The notes: generated by a model not told the origin, from the letters alone. A DNA stretch of 64,000 nt from Curvularia sp. ZM96 (GCA_022457065.1 JAJGBQ010000002.1:1860001-1924000), one strand, 5' to 3'. Shown: positions 53,596-64,000, numbered from the stretch's first letter. Numbers and translations: made by a program.

Positions 53596-55302
53596 CTACA
53601 CCGTCTGAGCCAACCGCCTTTCCATAAAGCCGTCAAGAAACTGCAAGCTTTCTTCAATGTCTGGAGCCAGCAAAGACTTGCCGGCTGTCATAGGCAATCT
53701 TTCAGGTGCTGGGTAGGAGAGGTAACCCCTGGAGCGCATGCGATGGGTGGCGCGGAAGAGCTGGAATCATCTTCTTAGTAAATTTGAACGACCAAAAGCA
53801 TACCGCGGATGGAAACGGAAACAACACATACCCTTAGACGCTTCAAGATGGTATCGATGCTGCACAAAATTCCTGCCACATTTTCATCATACAGCAAGTC
53901 GCTCAGCTGGCTTCGGAACGAGTACTTTCTCAACGCATGACAAAGTTCTCTCTGTCTCTTCGGCACATTCCGCTCCTGGTCTCTGGGCAAAAGATACTGC
54001 TCGATACCTAGAAAAGCATCTAGCGCCTGGAATAGCAGTACTTGATTACCGCTGAGACCATCGTACTTCTCCCACTCGTTCTTGTCAGAGTCGAAATAGC
54101 CAATTCCCCAGCCATAGAAACCCTGGATCCTGGACAGCCAGATGAGTTGTGCAATCACTTTGTCGTGCATGTTGTTCATGTAGCTGCCTGTCACAAGTAG
54201 TAGTTGGGACGTAATGTTAGCTACATGTCTTGCACAGGCGGCTGTGTCGCCATGTGAGAAAGCGACAATGGCACGCGTCATGTCGCAGTAGATTGGCACA
54301 CTTAGAACCTCGATGTCGTAGAATATGCGTGCAAATGTTTCTTCGGCAGCAAGTACTTCTGGTGCCATGCCAGAGTTGATCTCGTACATGTACTTGCCCT
54401 CTGTGTTGAACTTGAGAACAAGGCTACTTGCTGTGAGTTGAGAGTCAGTTCATTTGCCCACATCGGATTGTGTACTGTTGCAAAAGGCGCAGGGAGGTAC
54501 ACACTATTATTTCCAGCTTCTGAGGGACAGCCAAAGTGTTGTTGAATCAGTTTCCAGGGCTCGATCAGCTCCACGGGGAGGTTGACCTCCTTCTCAAGCT
54601 GAGCGATCTTTACCACTGGGATGGTAGCCCACCTGTATGCATGTCGACTGGATGCAATGCAGCAGTAAAAGGCGTTGTACACGTCACGGGGTACTTCAGT
54701 CCATTGACCTGCATTGGCTTCCTTCAGGATCTAGTGAAGGAGTTAGCTGGTGGTACAAGTTATTTACATAAACCGCTTACCTTGATCACTTCGATCAGAT
54801 CCACACGCCCATGAAGCAAATCACGAAACCGCTGCCGGAACGCCGAGATGCGCGCAATGTTTACTTTGTCATCGAGAGAGGGTGTTTCCTTAGGTAGAAG
54901 GGGTGCCATTTCCAAGTAAATGTCCACGTATGGTCGAAGGGCCGGAGGCCAGACCGACGTGTCATGGTTTGCGTTTGGCGGCCATGACCCTGCACCATCC
55001 TCTAGGATCAACTCATACAGGATTTCACCAACTTCGTGCTGCTCTGCAAGTGATTTAACATCCTGGACCTTCTTGTTTTTCAAATCAATCGGGCTAGGAT
55101 GTTCCCGCCAGAGGGTAATGCCAAAACATTTGAATTTCTTGGCCCAGAATGCCGCATACGGGATGATGTTCTCTGACTCGGACGAAGCTGACTTTTTGAC
55201 TGAAATCAAGACTCTAGACGCTGCGTGGGTGAATGCTGGTTCAATCAGTCTTGTCGCTGCAAGAAAGATGATAATCAAAACAAGGACTGCGAGAAGTATC
55301 AT
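53596..55302 (-). CDS. IDO/PrnB-like (DUF1864-type) probable heme-enzyme homologue, N-terminally membrane anchored
   Basis: Four exons are 54781-55302, 54505-54730, 53832-54430 and 53596-53760, giving 503 aa; junctions all keep frame. The first ATG (55300-55302) opens a hydrophobic anchor, MILLAVLVLIIIFLAATRLI. The body is all-helical: YVDIYLEMAPLLPKETPSLD, DVYNAFYCCIASSRHAYRWA, FARIFYDIEVLSVPIYCDMT. A highly conserved-looking block follows: LIWLSRIQGFYGWGIGYFDS, YDGLSGNQVLLFQALDAFLG and RNVPKRQRELCHALRKYSFR. The last exon gives THRMRSRGYLSYPAPERLP. This layout recalls the indoleamine 2,3-dioxygenase/PrnB superfamily, whose PrnB remodels tryptophan in pyrrolnitrin synthesis. The family assignment is from memory and needs a profile search; heme ligand and substrate are not assigned. 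Its place near the Dit-type genes suggests it could act on an aromatic amino-acid derivative. Confidence 0.62.
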
Positions 55303-55789
55303 GTTGTGAAAAATCAAAGCACAAAAGAAGAGAGGGCTCCAGAACACAGGGATATGCGATCGTGTTAGTTTAATACGTAGAATGCTTTATCGCATTCATC
55401 GCATGGCGCCTAGGAACATCTAGGAATCGACTAAGGATCCTCTAATCATTAAGGCCTCCTTTCTCAGGCCTCCTTGCAATTGTTGCCGTAAATGGAGACC
55501 AGAGTGGCCAAGGTGTTGGTGCAATATACGGTGGGGGGCGAGAATCCAATCCGGCTAAGTCGATTACCGCAGGGAGATAAAGGTTGCAGACTGCTCCTGT
55601 ATGCTTGAGCCTACAACAGCTAGCATGAAGCCACACATTAAAGCTCTATCCCATGTGCGATGCTACATGGAGGAATTCACCCGTGAGAAGATAAGGAACA
55701 AGGCATTGTTGACCACAAGAGCATAGAATGACTATAACGGTATTACGGACGATCTTACTATTCACGTGGGTGAAGAAATACAACTCCTC
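55303..55789. other. Intergenic region
   Basis: 487 bp between the IDO-like start and the DsbA-like stop. Nothing recognised. Confidence 0.5.
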
Positions 55790-56503
55790 TCAAAGGCTTC
55801 CCTCTTGCCTTTTCAAACGCTCAAAAAGCTGGACGAAGGCAGCCGGTTCTTGAGCTCCACCCAGTTCATACTGATCGTTGATCGTAAAATGTGGGACACC
55901 AGAAATGTGCCGCTGTTTGGCCTGTAGCACCTCTTTGTCTACTTCCGCCCCCCCTTTGCCTGATTCGAGCCATTCCTTTACCTCTTTTTCGTCCAGTCCA
56001 GCTTTAACTCCGGCCTCCGTAAGGACTTCCTGGGTGGTGATATCCTTTTCGTTCTCAAAGTAGGCTGCGAAGAGCTCCTCAATCACACGAGTCTGCACCT
56101 GGCTTCCCTTGGTCTTTGCAAGCTGCACGAGGCGATGAGAATCACGCGTGTTTCCGGTATTGCCGCCGTACTTGAAGTTTATGCCTTCGGCTTTTCCGAT
56201 CTCTGATAGGCGCTCTTGCATCATTGCTGTGCGCTCTTTACCAAATTTAGACTCGTATGCTTGTTGCTTGTTGATGCTCTTGCCTGCATCTGGGTTGAGG
56301 TAGAAGGGAAACCAGGACGTGGAAAATGTGTCATCTGAGTCAGGATGTTTCGCCTTGTATGCCGCAATGCCCTGCTCAAGGCGTTTCTTGCCCACGTAGC
56401 ACCATGCTGCAAGCAATGGTCAGCTTATTACGCCTGGATACGCCACAAATACACCAGACTTACGGCACACGGTATCGCTAACGATCTTGACTTGGAAGTT
56501 CAT
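55790..56503 (-). CDS. DsbA/FrnE-like thioredoxin-fold oxidoreductase
   Basis: Exons are 56464-56503 and 55790-56406, giving 218 aa. The 57-nt intron splits the Pro codon of the active site, so the spliced protein reads MNFQVKIVSDTVCPWCYVGK with CPWC at 13-16. Other features of the FrnE subgroup are FSTSWFPFYLNP, GGNTGNTRDSHRLVQLAKTK, EELFAAYFENEKDITTQEVL and SGVPHFTINDQYELGGAQ near the end (cis-Pro in GVPHF). No signal peptide, so probably cytosolic. FrnE-type proteins act as disulfide oxidoreductases or isomerases and occur in some polyketide clusters, but many fungi carry several unrelated copies. It is head-to-tail with its neighbours on the minus strand. Confidence 0.9.
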
Positions 56504-56923
56504 GTTGCGCAGACTTGCTCGGAACGCCACGGTGAAGTTATGCGGGACGTATGCTGTTGCTGGAGTAATGTCATTGTTTTCGGCATCTCCAGTTTTATAA
56601 CCCAATCGACGGCGAAATGAATGGCGAATGTTGCTGACAAATGATGTGATTGTGTTTTTCCATCGCCTGCGGAATTTTTTCCCATTCCAGCAGATTCCGA
56701 AGTTCCGAGGTTACAAAGCTGTTTACCTCACCAGCGACGCACCGCAGCACAATGCTCTTGCTAATCTATACGCATACCATGATGCTGTGTACATTGACTA
56801 GCTAGTGTCATGAGAATATTTACTATGATTTCGTAACAGAGCAGACCAGATAACCACCAACGCCTCGCTATGCAAAGAAACAACTTTTGCTCAATTCCCC
56901 TGAGCGCCCAGCAATTTTGCTCT
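56504..56923. other. Intergenic region
   Basis: 420 bp between the DsbA-like start and the MFS stop. No feature recognised. Confidence 0.5.
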
Positions 56924-58474
56924 CTACTGTTGTGCTCGATGCAGCTCCTCACGGAATTTGGCTCCACGAACCAGGATCAACAGCACTCCCGGTATGCAAA
57001 GTAAATCCATAATACCCAGGCCCGTAAATGCCCATCCCCATCCCATTCCATCGAGGACGCTGCCCATGATGGCGGCGCAGATGGCGGCGGCTACGTTGCG
57101 AAGAAAGCCTCCCAGTGCCACCAAACTCGCAGTCTGGGCGGGATCACATTCTGTTTGAAACGAGGTACTCGTCACAAAAACGATAGAGACACCAACGGCC
57201 GCAAGGGCTGAGCCCAAGAGGCATAGAGCTGGGTGTGCGTGGTTAAGCGCGAACCAGCCAAACATTATCTTTCCGGCTGCTGCAATGACAAAACCCGGGA
57301 TCTGGATCGCAATCCGGCGTTCGGGTGCTACTTTTCCATCGGGACTGTTGGCGATCGCTTTCTTCCGCATGTAATCAGAGAGCCGTCCAACGACAATGGA
57401 AGCGACGAACATGGCGATACCAGGACAGAGGAAGCCGTATCCCACCTCAGCAGTAGTCCAGTTGTAGCCTTCTTGCCAGATGGTAGGAAATGAAATGTAC
57501 ATGCCGTAAAGACCAGCGAACTGAAAGGCACCGTTGAAAGAAACGATTAAGTGAGGTGGGTACTTCAGAAGATGCATGAACTTCCGGAACGAGGGTCGGG
57601 GGGCTTTTGGGACATTCGCATCGGTACAGGGCTTGGTTCGGAATTTTGGCATCGATATCCAGGGCTGTCTAGCAAGGGCAGTGCCATTGCCGACCAGAGA
57701 CCGCAGAGTTTCTGGCATGCAAAAGACGATAGCAAGATATACCGGAAGGCTTGCCAGCGACAAGAAACCAAAGACCCATCTCCACCGTGTCTCAGTTGCG
57801 AACTGACCACCGATGAGTGGTCCCAGGATAGGGCCAAGCTGGGGTCCCATAAGGAACCAAGCCAAAGCAGATGCACGACTGGCAGGTTCGGTGATGTCAG
57901 CTACTGTGCCAGCTCCGACTGAGAAGACTATGCATGATCCGAAAGCCTGGAAAATTCGAAGAACGTATAGCAGTGCGATATGAGGTGGGAGTGTAGCTAG
58001 CAATGTGTTGGCGATAAGAAAGCTTCCGAGACCGACCATGTACACCGTCTTCCTGCCACCAATATCGGAGGCCGCCGCACCAAAGAGAGGCTGCTAAACG
58101 TCAGAAAAGTCTTTAGAATCCCATACCGAAGTACCTACTGCAATGGCAAACACAACCATGTACATGGAAACTGTTCCATTGACTGCGGTTTCAGAAGTTT
58201 GGAAAATCTTCTGGAACAGTTTGAGCGAAGGCAGATAGACGGCTCCGCAAAGTGGCCCAAAAAAGCCAGCTGCGGTAACAACGCCTAGGATGAATCGTCT
58301 GCGATTAATCGAAAACGCAGAGTAGGGCGGTGCAACGGGTACCAGAGGTACATCGTCCGCGAAGGATTGACGCGGTTCATTGATACTGTTTGACGAATTA
58401 TCGTCCTCGCTGTCGATACTGTCACGGCATCTATCGTAGGCGGTCAACTTTTCGAACTCGATCGGTGAGCGCAT
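56924..58474 (-). CDS. MFS drug:H+ antiporter of DHA1 type, possible Dtr1/Qdr-like exporter
   Basis: Exons are 58139-58474 (112 codons) and 56924-58093, giving 501 aa, with the intron between codons (FAIA/QPLFGA; a CAG shift of the acceptor is possible). A Ser/Asp-rich cytoplasmic N-terminus precedes 12 predicted helices. MFS motif A is GAAASDIGGRK after helix 2; the antiporter motif C region is FLMGPQLGPILGPLIGG in helix 5. Further landmarks are RIFQAFGSCIVFSVGAGTVA, ETRWRWVFGFL and LVALGGFLRNVAAAICAAIM. A large central loop ends before FNGAFQFAGLYGMYISFPTI. In yeast the DHA1 member Dtr1 exports bisformyl-dityrosine made by Dit1 and Dit2; proximity to Dit1/Dit2-like genes makes an analogous export role plausible but unproven. 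A general multidrug exporter is the alternative. Confidence 0.88.
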
Positions 58475-60333
58475 GATGAGGGAGTGGAAATCAAAGTGAT
58501 ATCTTTGACAGTGCAGAATGTGCTGTCATGAATGGAAGCATACAAAGACAGTAATATGTCTGGATGCAACGCTCAGCATAGCCCCATACTCGGGAATAGC
58601 CTACATGTTGCTTCTGCGCTACCCGGCACTGCCTAACCTCGACGCCCTATTCTGGGCGCGTGTTGTGCCACAGGTGGGCCTTCAGCGACGCCCCACTTTC
58701 AGGTCCGTCGCTAGAGAACATGACCTGGTACAAAGCATGTATTTTTGTGTCGGCTGTGTTCAGCCCTTACCACAAGGAAGCTTGGCACCCCCAAATTCAG
58801 CCCCAAGAATTCCTCACAACAATCTACTACTATGAACCCCACCTTCACTATTACGTGCTAGTATGACTGATCGTATAGTCTTGTTCCAGGTCTTTTGCTT
58901 CATGCACGAGGTCTTCAACTACACATACTGGCTTACCAAGATGAGGTCCTTTTCAAAATCCGGTAGACACTATGGAGTATGAAAATGGCTGGCTGAGTAT
59001 GCTCAAGCCATTCGGCATTCTGACATGGGTTACCAAGTTGTGCTTTGTTTTAGATCGATGATATGCACGGCATGTATGATACAGCAGCGTTGACAAAACC
59101 GGTGTATTGTGGTAGCGCCTAGCACGGACATCCCGAGGGGCTGGAGTAAGCGTGAAGGTTGCATTAGTGGGCTCCACCTTGTAGCGAAGGAATAACATCC
59201 ACATACGCTGCGCCTACCAAACAACAAGGCAGGGTGACATGTACAATCGCCACTCTAGCTGCAGTCCATAGGCGCTACAGATGCCTGACATGCAACCAAA
59301 GGAAGATTACAGTTATGACAACCTATCTGGCACAAAAACCAAACATGGCGGCATGAGGCCGCTCTCTCCGAACATCATGGCGCAGGCATATGGGATTAAC
59401 CAGATTGGGAAATTTCGTCCCAAGACATCATGAGATGGAGTCTCGCCGACCTGAAGGGTCGCACAGGGCCATAGGCAGAGCCACTGAAGGTGGTAAGCGA
59501 TCAGTCTACAGCAAAGCAATGCAGTAGGTAGTGCACAAACATACATACGCCAATCTGCAGAGGCTGAAGCGCTTCCCTTGATCAGCTGTGGAGAATCACA
59601 GATAGGATCAACGCCACGTATGTTCTTGAGGGTTAAACTCTTCGCCAAGTCATTCATCACTACTTATCGTACAGTAACTGGCAATGCCAATTTTCTTAAC
59701 ACTTGTCATGTGTATTTATGGCTTGGGCACGGGCAACTCTCTGCTCTCTTTGAGGATAATAAGTCGCAGTCTTGAATACTTTGTTGCTCCTTCGACAGGT
59801 GCTGACTTGGGGCTCGGATGAACTCATCGTAAGCAAGTCACGTGGGACATGGAGCGCCTGAAGTTTGATGTCAGCGGAAAGTGGGGATCATGTTCTGACA
59901 TGTCATTGAACCGAAATTACCCTTGGTTGCCCTAATCTCCACTCTGCTCTAGACTAGACTAGGTCGACCGTTAGGCGTTATAAACCTCGCGCTGGAAATG
60001 TGACGAGCGCTCAGGGATCCACAAATGGGCCCATATGTGGCTTGGGCAGTTCGCTGTCATCGGTTTTTCTGTTTTGGTAATGGGGGAAATCATAGCAGCG
60101 CAAGCTAGTGTCAGACCTTCTGTGTTGTCTGGCTTGAGCGGTTGTCTGTTTAACTGTCGCTCTAAATGATTGACCCAGAAAGTGTATACTGTAAAGCAAG
60201 AAACCAACCAAGCTCACAAGGATTGCAACTCTAGTATTCAATGATTACGAATAAAATATGCATTCAATGTATCACAGGACCTAGGATACAGTAACAAACA
60301 CCGACCGCTATGCAAACTACCCGCTAAACCATT
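58475..60333. other. Gene-poor gap inside the DIT-like region
   Basis: 1.86 kb between MFS start and P450 stop, with one small candidate ORF (60011-60241). Frames elsewhere are at most 115 codons and motif-free. It holds the MFS promoter. Confidence 0.45.
60011..60241 (-). CDS. Possible small signal-anchored peptide (76 aa) downstream of the P450
   Basis: ATG at 60239-60241 opens MNTRVAILVSLVGFLLYSIH, a good signal peptide or single membrane anchor, followed by a polar 55-residue part (TTAQARQHRRSDTS, CYDFPHYQNRKTDD, PKPHMGPFVDP). It starts 92 nt after the P450 stop on the same strand. I recognise no family, there is no repeat or Cys framework, and no further exon was found. It may be a chance frame in the P450 3' UTR. 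Confidence 0.3.
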   Translation of the reverse strand: MNTRVAILVSLVGFLLYSIHFLGQSFRATVKQTTAQARQHRRSDTSLRCYDFPHYQNRKTDDSELPKPHMGPFVDP

Positions 60334-61863
60334 CTATGCCGTTTCCACATGCCCTGCAATGCTCTTAAACTTCAATTTCAAAGCCCGCGGGTACAGTGGT
60401 CCTGCAGGCGTCATCCTTCCATCCCATGTCTCATCTACCTTCCACCTAACATCCCTTAGCAACTGCACCAGCGTAATCCTCAGCTGCTGCATCGCGAACT
60501 TCTGACCCAGACAAGCTCTCCTTCCGCCATGGAAGCTGATAAATGCGCTCTTGGAATTGGCACGGCGGTACAATTTGTTAATCTCCTCGTTCGTGGCACC
60601 CCATCGCTCAGGCTTGAAGTCCTCGGCGTCAGTGCCCCAAAACTCTGTGTCACGGTTTGTAGAGTAAGCATTGTATCCCATGTACACGCCTGTGGGAACA
60701 GAGATGGCATTTCCGAGGACGACGGGGGTTGTGGTACAGCGATTAATAAGCTGAGAGATGGGTGGGAACATGCGCAGGGACTCGTACAAGACCGATGTGA
60801 GGAGCGGCAGGTCGTGGATGTCGGCGTAGGAAGGCTCGTAGTCCGCAGGGGCGTTGCTGGGGTACACGGAAGAGACTTCCTTGCGGACAGCTTCTTGGAC
60901 GTGGGTGTGTGTACCGAGTAAGTACATGAGCGACATGAGGGCTAGCTGGGGATTTTCGTGCCCGGCGAGAAAGGTGCTGACTAGGTTGTCGTCGAGATCT
61001 TTGTCGCTGAGAATTCCTTCGCGGTGAGAACCGAGGAGTCTGCAAGCAACATTTCTGCTATCGTTTTCGTTGCAGACATGATGTGTGTGGCCCTTGACTA
61101 TGGCGCTGCGGAGCGTGTTGCGGAACTGCCTACTAATCACACGACCCAGCTTCCGCATCTTCAAAGGCAGATGGTCGAGGAAAGGGAAGTTCAAGAAGAT
61201 TGGATGGAAGATGATGGGCTTGATCTTCGTTTGCAGCGTATGTAGAGGAGCACTTGCGTGCTGTAGGGTGTCGAAACTGGAGCCATATAGGACTTCTGAA
61301 AGGTTTGCAAGCGCATATCGGTGGAGCAGGGAGTAGACTGGAACCCCGTTGGCTCCGCTATTCTTGGAATCGCTCAGGAACATGTCACTGAGAATCCTCG
61401 AGTTCTTCCAGATTTGCTCAGAGTCCTGATCTGCTTGGAGGGCGGGTTTAATGACACGCTGGTAGAGCCTCCATTTCTCGCCATGAGCGCTGATGATGTT
61501 CTCGCCTGTGTACTCTGCAAGTACGCTATGCGGGATCTTGACCTGGTTCCCGGACTTTGCATATGTGTCCTCTTGCTTGAAAATCTCTGCTATGTAGGCA
61601 GGCTTCGTGACCAGAATATTCCACTGTCCACCAAAGAACAATTTCACTGCGCCATATTGTGCCAGGGGCTCCTTCAGGTATTGCCGATATAGCTCAGCCT
61701 GATCGACATCTTTGAATAGAGGTAAAAGGCCGTAGTAGAAAGGGATGGTTGGAATATTCTTGGGAAAATGTTTTGGTGGTGTGAAAAGGTACACGAAAAA
61801 TGTAACCACACCAAAGATGGTAGCAAAGGCTGCTATGAACACCAAAGATAGATAGGAAACCAT
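60334..61863 (-). CDS. DIT2: Cytochrome P450, CYP56/Dit2-like
   Basis: Single exon, 509 aa. N-terminal membrane anchor at residues 4-28 (YLSLVFIAAFATIFGVVTFF), then a proline hinge (PPKHFPKNIPTIP). The I-helix reads FLAGHENPQ at 298-306, with Asn where most P450s have the proton-relay Thr. The K-helix ExxR is ESLR (361-364), then FKPERW (PERF motif), then the heme loop FHGGRRACLGQ with ligand Cys451. In yeast, Dit2 (CYP56) joins two N-formyl-tyrosine units into dityrosine for the spore wall. The Dit2 assignment rests mainly on the divergent DIT1 neighbour, and less on sequence; another CYP acting on an isocyanide product is possible. It shares a 947-bp promoter region with DIT1. Confidence 0.82.
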   Translation of the reverse strand: MVSYLSLVFIAAFATIFGVVTFFVYLFTPPKHFPKNIPTIPFYYGLLPLFKDVDQAELYRQYLKEPLAQYGAVKLFFGGQWNILVTKPAYIAEIFKQEDTYAKSGNQVKIPHSVLAEYTGENIISAHGEKWRLYQRVIKPALQADQDSEQIWKNSRILSDMFLSDSKNSGANGVPVYSLLHRYALANLSEVLYGSSFDTLQHASAPLHTLQTKIKPIIFHPIFLNFPFLDHLPLKMRKLGRVISRQFRNTLRSAIVKGHTHHVCNENDSRNVACRLLGSHREGILSDKDLDDNLVSTFLAGHENPQLALMSLMYLLGTHTHVQEAVRKEVSSVYPSNAPADYEPSYADIHDLPLLTSVLYESLRMFPPISQLINRCTTTPVVLGNAISVPTGVYMGYNAYSTNRDTEFWGTDAEDFKPERWGATNEEINKLYRRANSKSAFISFHGGRRACLGQKFAMQQLRITLVQLLRDVRWKVDETWDGRMTPAGPLYPRALKLKFKSIAGHVETA

Positions 61864-62810
61864 GGTGCTGAGATGGTGCTTTCAAAACTGCAATAGTTCT
61901 CGAATACTACTGCTTTGACAGAGCATATATGAAACCTGTAAACACTGCGAGCAATATTCCAGCCCTACATCGGGGCGGTGCTCCCAAGCGAAGGCGGCTG
62001 AAGGCCGAGGCGGGAAGCGTGGACGCACAGACTTTGTACTGATGTCGCTAAGCCCCATGCACCTACAATTAGACAATAGACAGTTTTTGGCAGGATCCTG
62101 CCAACCCGAAGCGTAATGCTTGGAAGACTTGTCCAATGGTTCGTGGTGTAACTAACAAGGGTAGAGAAATCCCCGCTCAGGCATGCTGCCAAGAATGCGC
62201 CAACGTCTCTGTGGACCTGAGGATCTCGGTAGCTCTGCCACTACCGCTCAGCTCAAAGCCTTGCAGCGTAGCAACCGGCTGGATCCTACGGTAGGGTCGG
62301 TGCCACAACCAGACGGCTCGCCCTGCCCAACCGCTTCGCTTCCACCGCCCCTGTGAGCATTGCGATGCATGCCAAGTTATGCATCTCATGGGCACCGTAG
62401 GAGCAGAACAGGGGGGCATCCCACGCACTGCCTCCCGAGACGTCTGGCACAGCGGTGAATGCCATGAGCTGAGTTGCGGTAGCGAGATTAGAAGCTACCG
62501 TAATTAGCGTACTGGTCGGTGTATGGAGCGCGCGATCTGTGGCTTGCTAGATGCCATGCGCAGCAGTGTGGGCCGCTTGCGCTCTGACAATGTGGAGCAA
62601 CGCTTTTTGCAATGACCGGAACATATGCATAGTGTTTTGTTGATATATTAGAAGCCAACGTGTTGATGGTAGGACAATCAAGCATTCAACTCTCACAACA
62701 GCTTTAGCCTCACAGGCCTTCAGCATCTTCTTTGTCTCTTGTTTCTCTTGTTTAGTCTCAGCATCACCACTTCAGCGGATATCCCTTACTCTTTTCTTTC
62801 ATAATTCACA
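61864..62810. promoter_or_regulatory. Divergent promoter region between DIT2-like and DIT1-like genes
   Basis: 947 bp between two divergent start codons, so the pair is probably co-regulated. The DIT1 side ends in a pyrimidine-rich leader (62700-62800). No sporulation or copper-response element was identified by eye. Motif-free short frames only. Confidence 0.55.
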
Positions 62811-64000
62811 ATGGCTCCCCTCAACAAGTCCATCAACACATACCACTGCATCCAAGGGATGTACTGGAGGAATGCCTCCGGTGAACTCCTCGCGATCGAG
62901 GGAAGCAACTCCAAATCGCTTCCAGAAATTTGGACACAGCTGAAAGACATTGTATGCTCTACAGAGGCATCATGGACTCAGCTCCAGCTACCCTCTGGAA
63001 AAGTCATCAAGTCTCTCCAGATCAATGCCGCCATCCCGGCCCTTCTCAATATTCGCTCAAACTTCCCACCTTCCTATCAACAGGAGGAGCTCACTACACA
63101 AGTTTCTGAAATCCAGCATGAGAACGAACTCTTCCTCGGCATTCTTACATCTAGGCCGAAGTCTGTCAAAGCCGACGGCTTCTCGGTATGGGCAGAGCGC
63201 TTTATCCTCCTAGAGACTGAATTCCAGCCGTTTGCCGACATTTCGTCATCCACTACACCATGGGCTGTGAAGCACCGCGAGATCTGTACGGTTATTGCTG
63301 AGATATTCGAAAGGAGACTCAAGAATGTCTCCAAGGACGACCAGTGGCACCTCGGCGGTAAAGAGATTTTTCTAAACCGCGTCTACGGTTATGTCGATAA
63401 GAACCTGCCGATCCAGTTGGCTTTGCCTGCGTTCCCCTGCAAGTCGCCCAATCCAAACAAGGTCGGCGGCATCATGCCAGATCTTGCTGAGCACATCGCG
63501 ATGGATACGCTCCGCGACTTCGTGAAAGAAGTCAACAGCGTATATGAGCCTGGCGCAACCATGTGGGTCATCAATGATGGCCACGTCTTTTCGGATTGCA
63601 GTAAGTCTTGCGCTCGACATTTACTCACGATGGAAACTAATAAGAACAGTCGGTGTCGATGATGAGATGATTGACACCTACGATGCCTGTATGGCAGCAA
63701 TCTACAAGGAGCGATACCCAGAGGATGGCCCTGTTACAGCTATCAAATTCAAGGGCCTGAAGAACATCTTCGCAGCAGACTCAGAAGGCTTCCAGGGTCT
63801 GCAGAAGCTGCTCCTAAACTCCCACCAGATGCCCCACCCGGTCAAAACCAAGCTTACCGGCGAAGCTGAGCTTTGTCGAAAGCTGATGCTCGGCATCGGT
63901 GGGCCCGACCGTGCATACATCCGCCAGTTGATTGAGCAACAAGAACCAGACGCTCTTGGCCTGTACCGAGGCCAGACACGCTTCATGCTTGAGGACTTGG
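62811..64000 (+). CDS. DIT1: Dit1/PvcA-family isocyanide (dityrosine/pyoverdine-type) synthase, partial at right edge
   Basis: Enzymes of this family convert an amino acid amine to an isocyanide (bacterial PvcA/IsnA) or, as yeast Dit1, start dityrosine synthesis from tyrosine. Exon 1 is 62811-63600; a 49-nt intron splits an Ile codon (FSDC/I/GVDDEMIDTY); exon 2 runs from 63650 off the window. About 380 residues are visible. The first 145 are a less conserved N-terminal region. From about 150 the family domain shows HREICTVIAEIFERRLKNVS, the signature LPAFPCKSPNPNKVGGIMPD (205-223), EHIAMDTLRDFVKEVNSVYE, WVINDGHVFSDC (252-263), and AIKFKGLKNIF. The C-terminal part with further substrate residues is missing. 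The start is the first ATG after a pyrimidine-rich leader. No NRPS-like modules are seen in the visible part. Confidence 0.9.

Noticed and set aside
1..64000. CRISPR arrays, phage or bacterial operon features, Shine-Dalgarno sites
   Set aside because: None seen; the DNA is eukaryotic nuclear with spliceosomal introns.

Overview
This window is nuclear DNA of a filamentous ascomycete. Genes sit on both strands, most are interrupted by short introns of about 45-110 nt with GT..AG ends and CTAAC/CTGAC-type branch sites, and the protein families (Rmt2, Csn12, Cia84, RTA1-like, Dit1/Dit2) are fungal. The protein flavour suggests Dothideomycetes, probably Pleosporales, but this is an inference and no species is claimed. 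There are no CRISPR arrays, operons, rRNA genes or intact transposons. Exon coordinates were built by hand from reading frame, splice signals and family conservation.

Left part (1-21.9 kb): the N-terminal part of cohesin RAD21, the Golgi Ca2+/Mn2+ P-type ATPase PMR1, an RTA1-like membrane protein, the GINS subunit SLD5, the mitotic phosphatase CDC25 with a 3.6 kb gene-free region upstream, a flavin monooxygenase, CSN12 and a mitochondrial 1-Cys peroxiredoxin.

Middle (22-51.4 kb): a conserved-looking unknown, a broken M35-type metalloprotease, a hydrolase-like/NTF2-like fusion, arginine methyltransferase RMT2, a dienelactone hydrolase divergent from replication factor RFA1, a small inverted-repeat element, a quinone oxidoreductase, two tandem tRNA-Ser genes, the carnitine carrier CRC1, a divergent CAX-type exchanger, a very acidic REB1/TTF1-like Myb protein, a membrane-anchored kelch protein, and two mitochondrial genes (CIA84, RSM18) on a shared promoter.

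Right part (51.5-64 kb): accessory and secretory or metabolic genes. These are a secreted GH5 mannanase, an IDO/PrnB-like heme-enzyme homologue, a DsbA/FrnE-like oxidoreductase, a DHA1-type MFS exporter, a CYP56/Dit2-like P450 and, divergent from it and cut by the window edge, a DIT1/PvcA-type isocyanide synthase. Together the last genes look like a dityrosine/isocyanide-type biosynthetic cluster and are the most interesting region.

A further pattern runs across the window. A 10-bp palindrome, CGACGCGTCG, containing the MluI cell-cycle box ACGCGT, lies about 75-81 bp upstream of RAD21 and RFA1 and also upstream of REB1 and far upstream of CDC25. A plain ACGCGT lies 96 bp upstream of SLD5. This suggests MBF-type S-phase control of the replication and cohesion genes.
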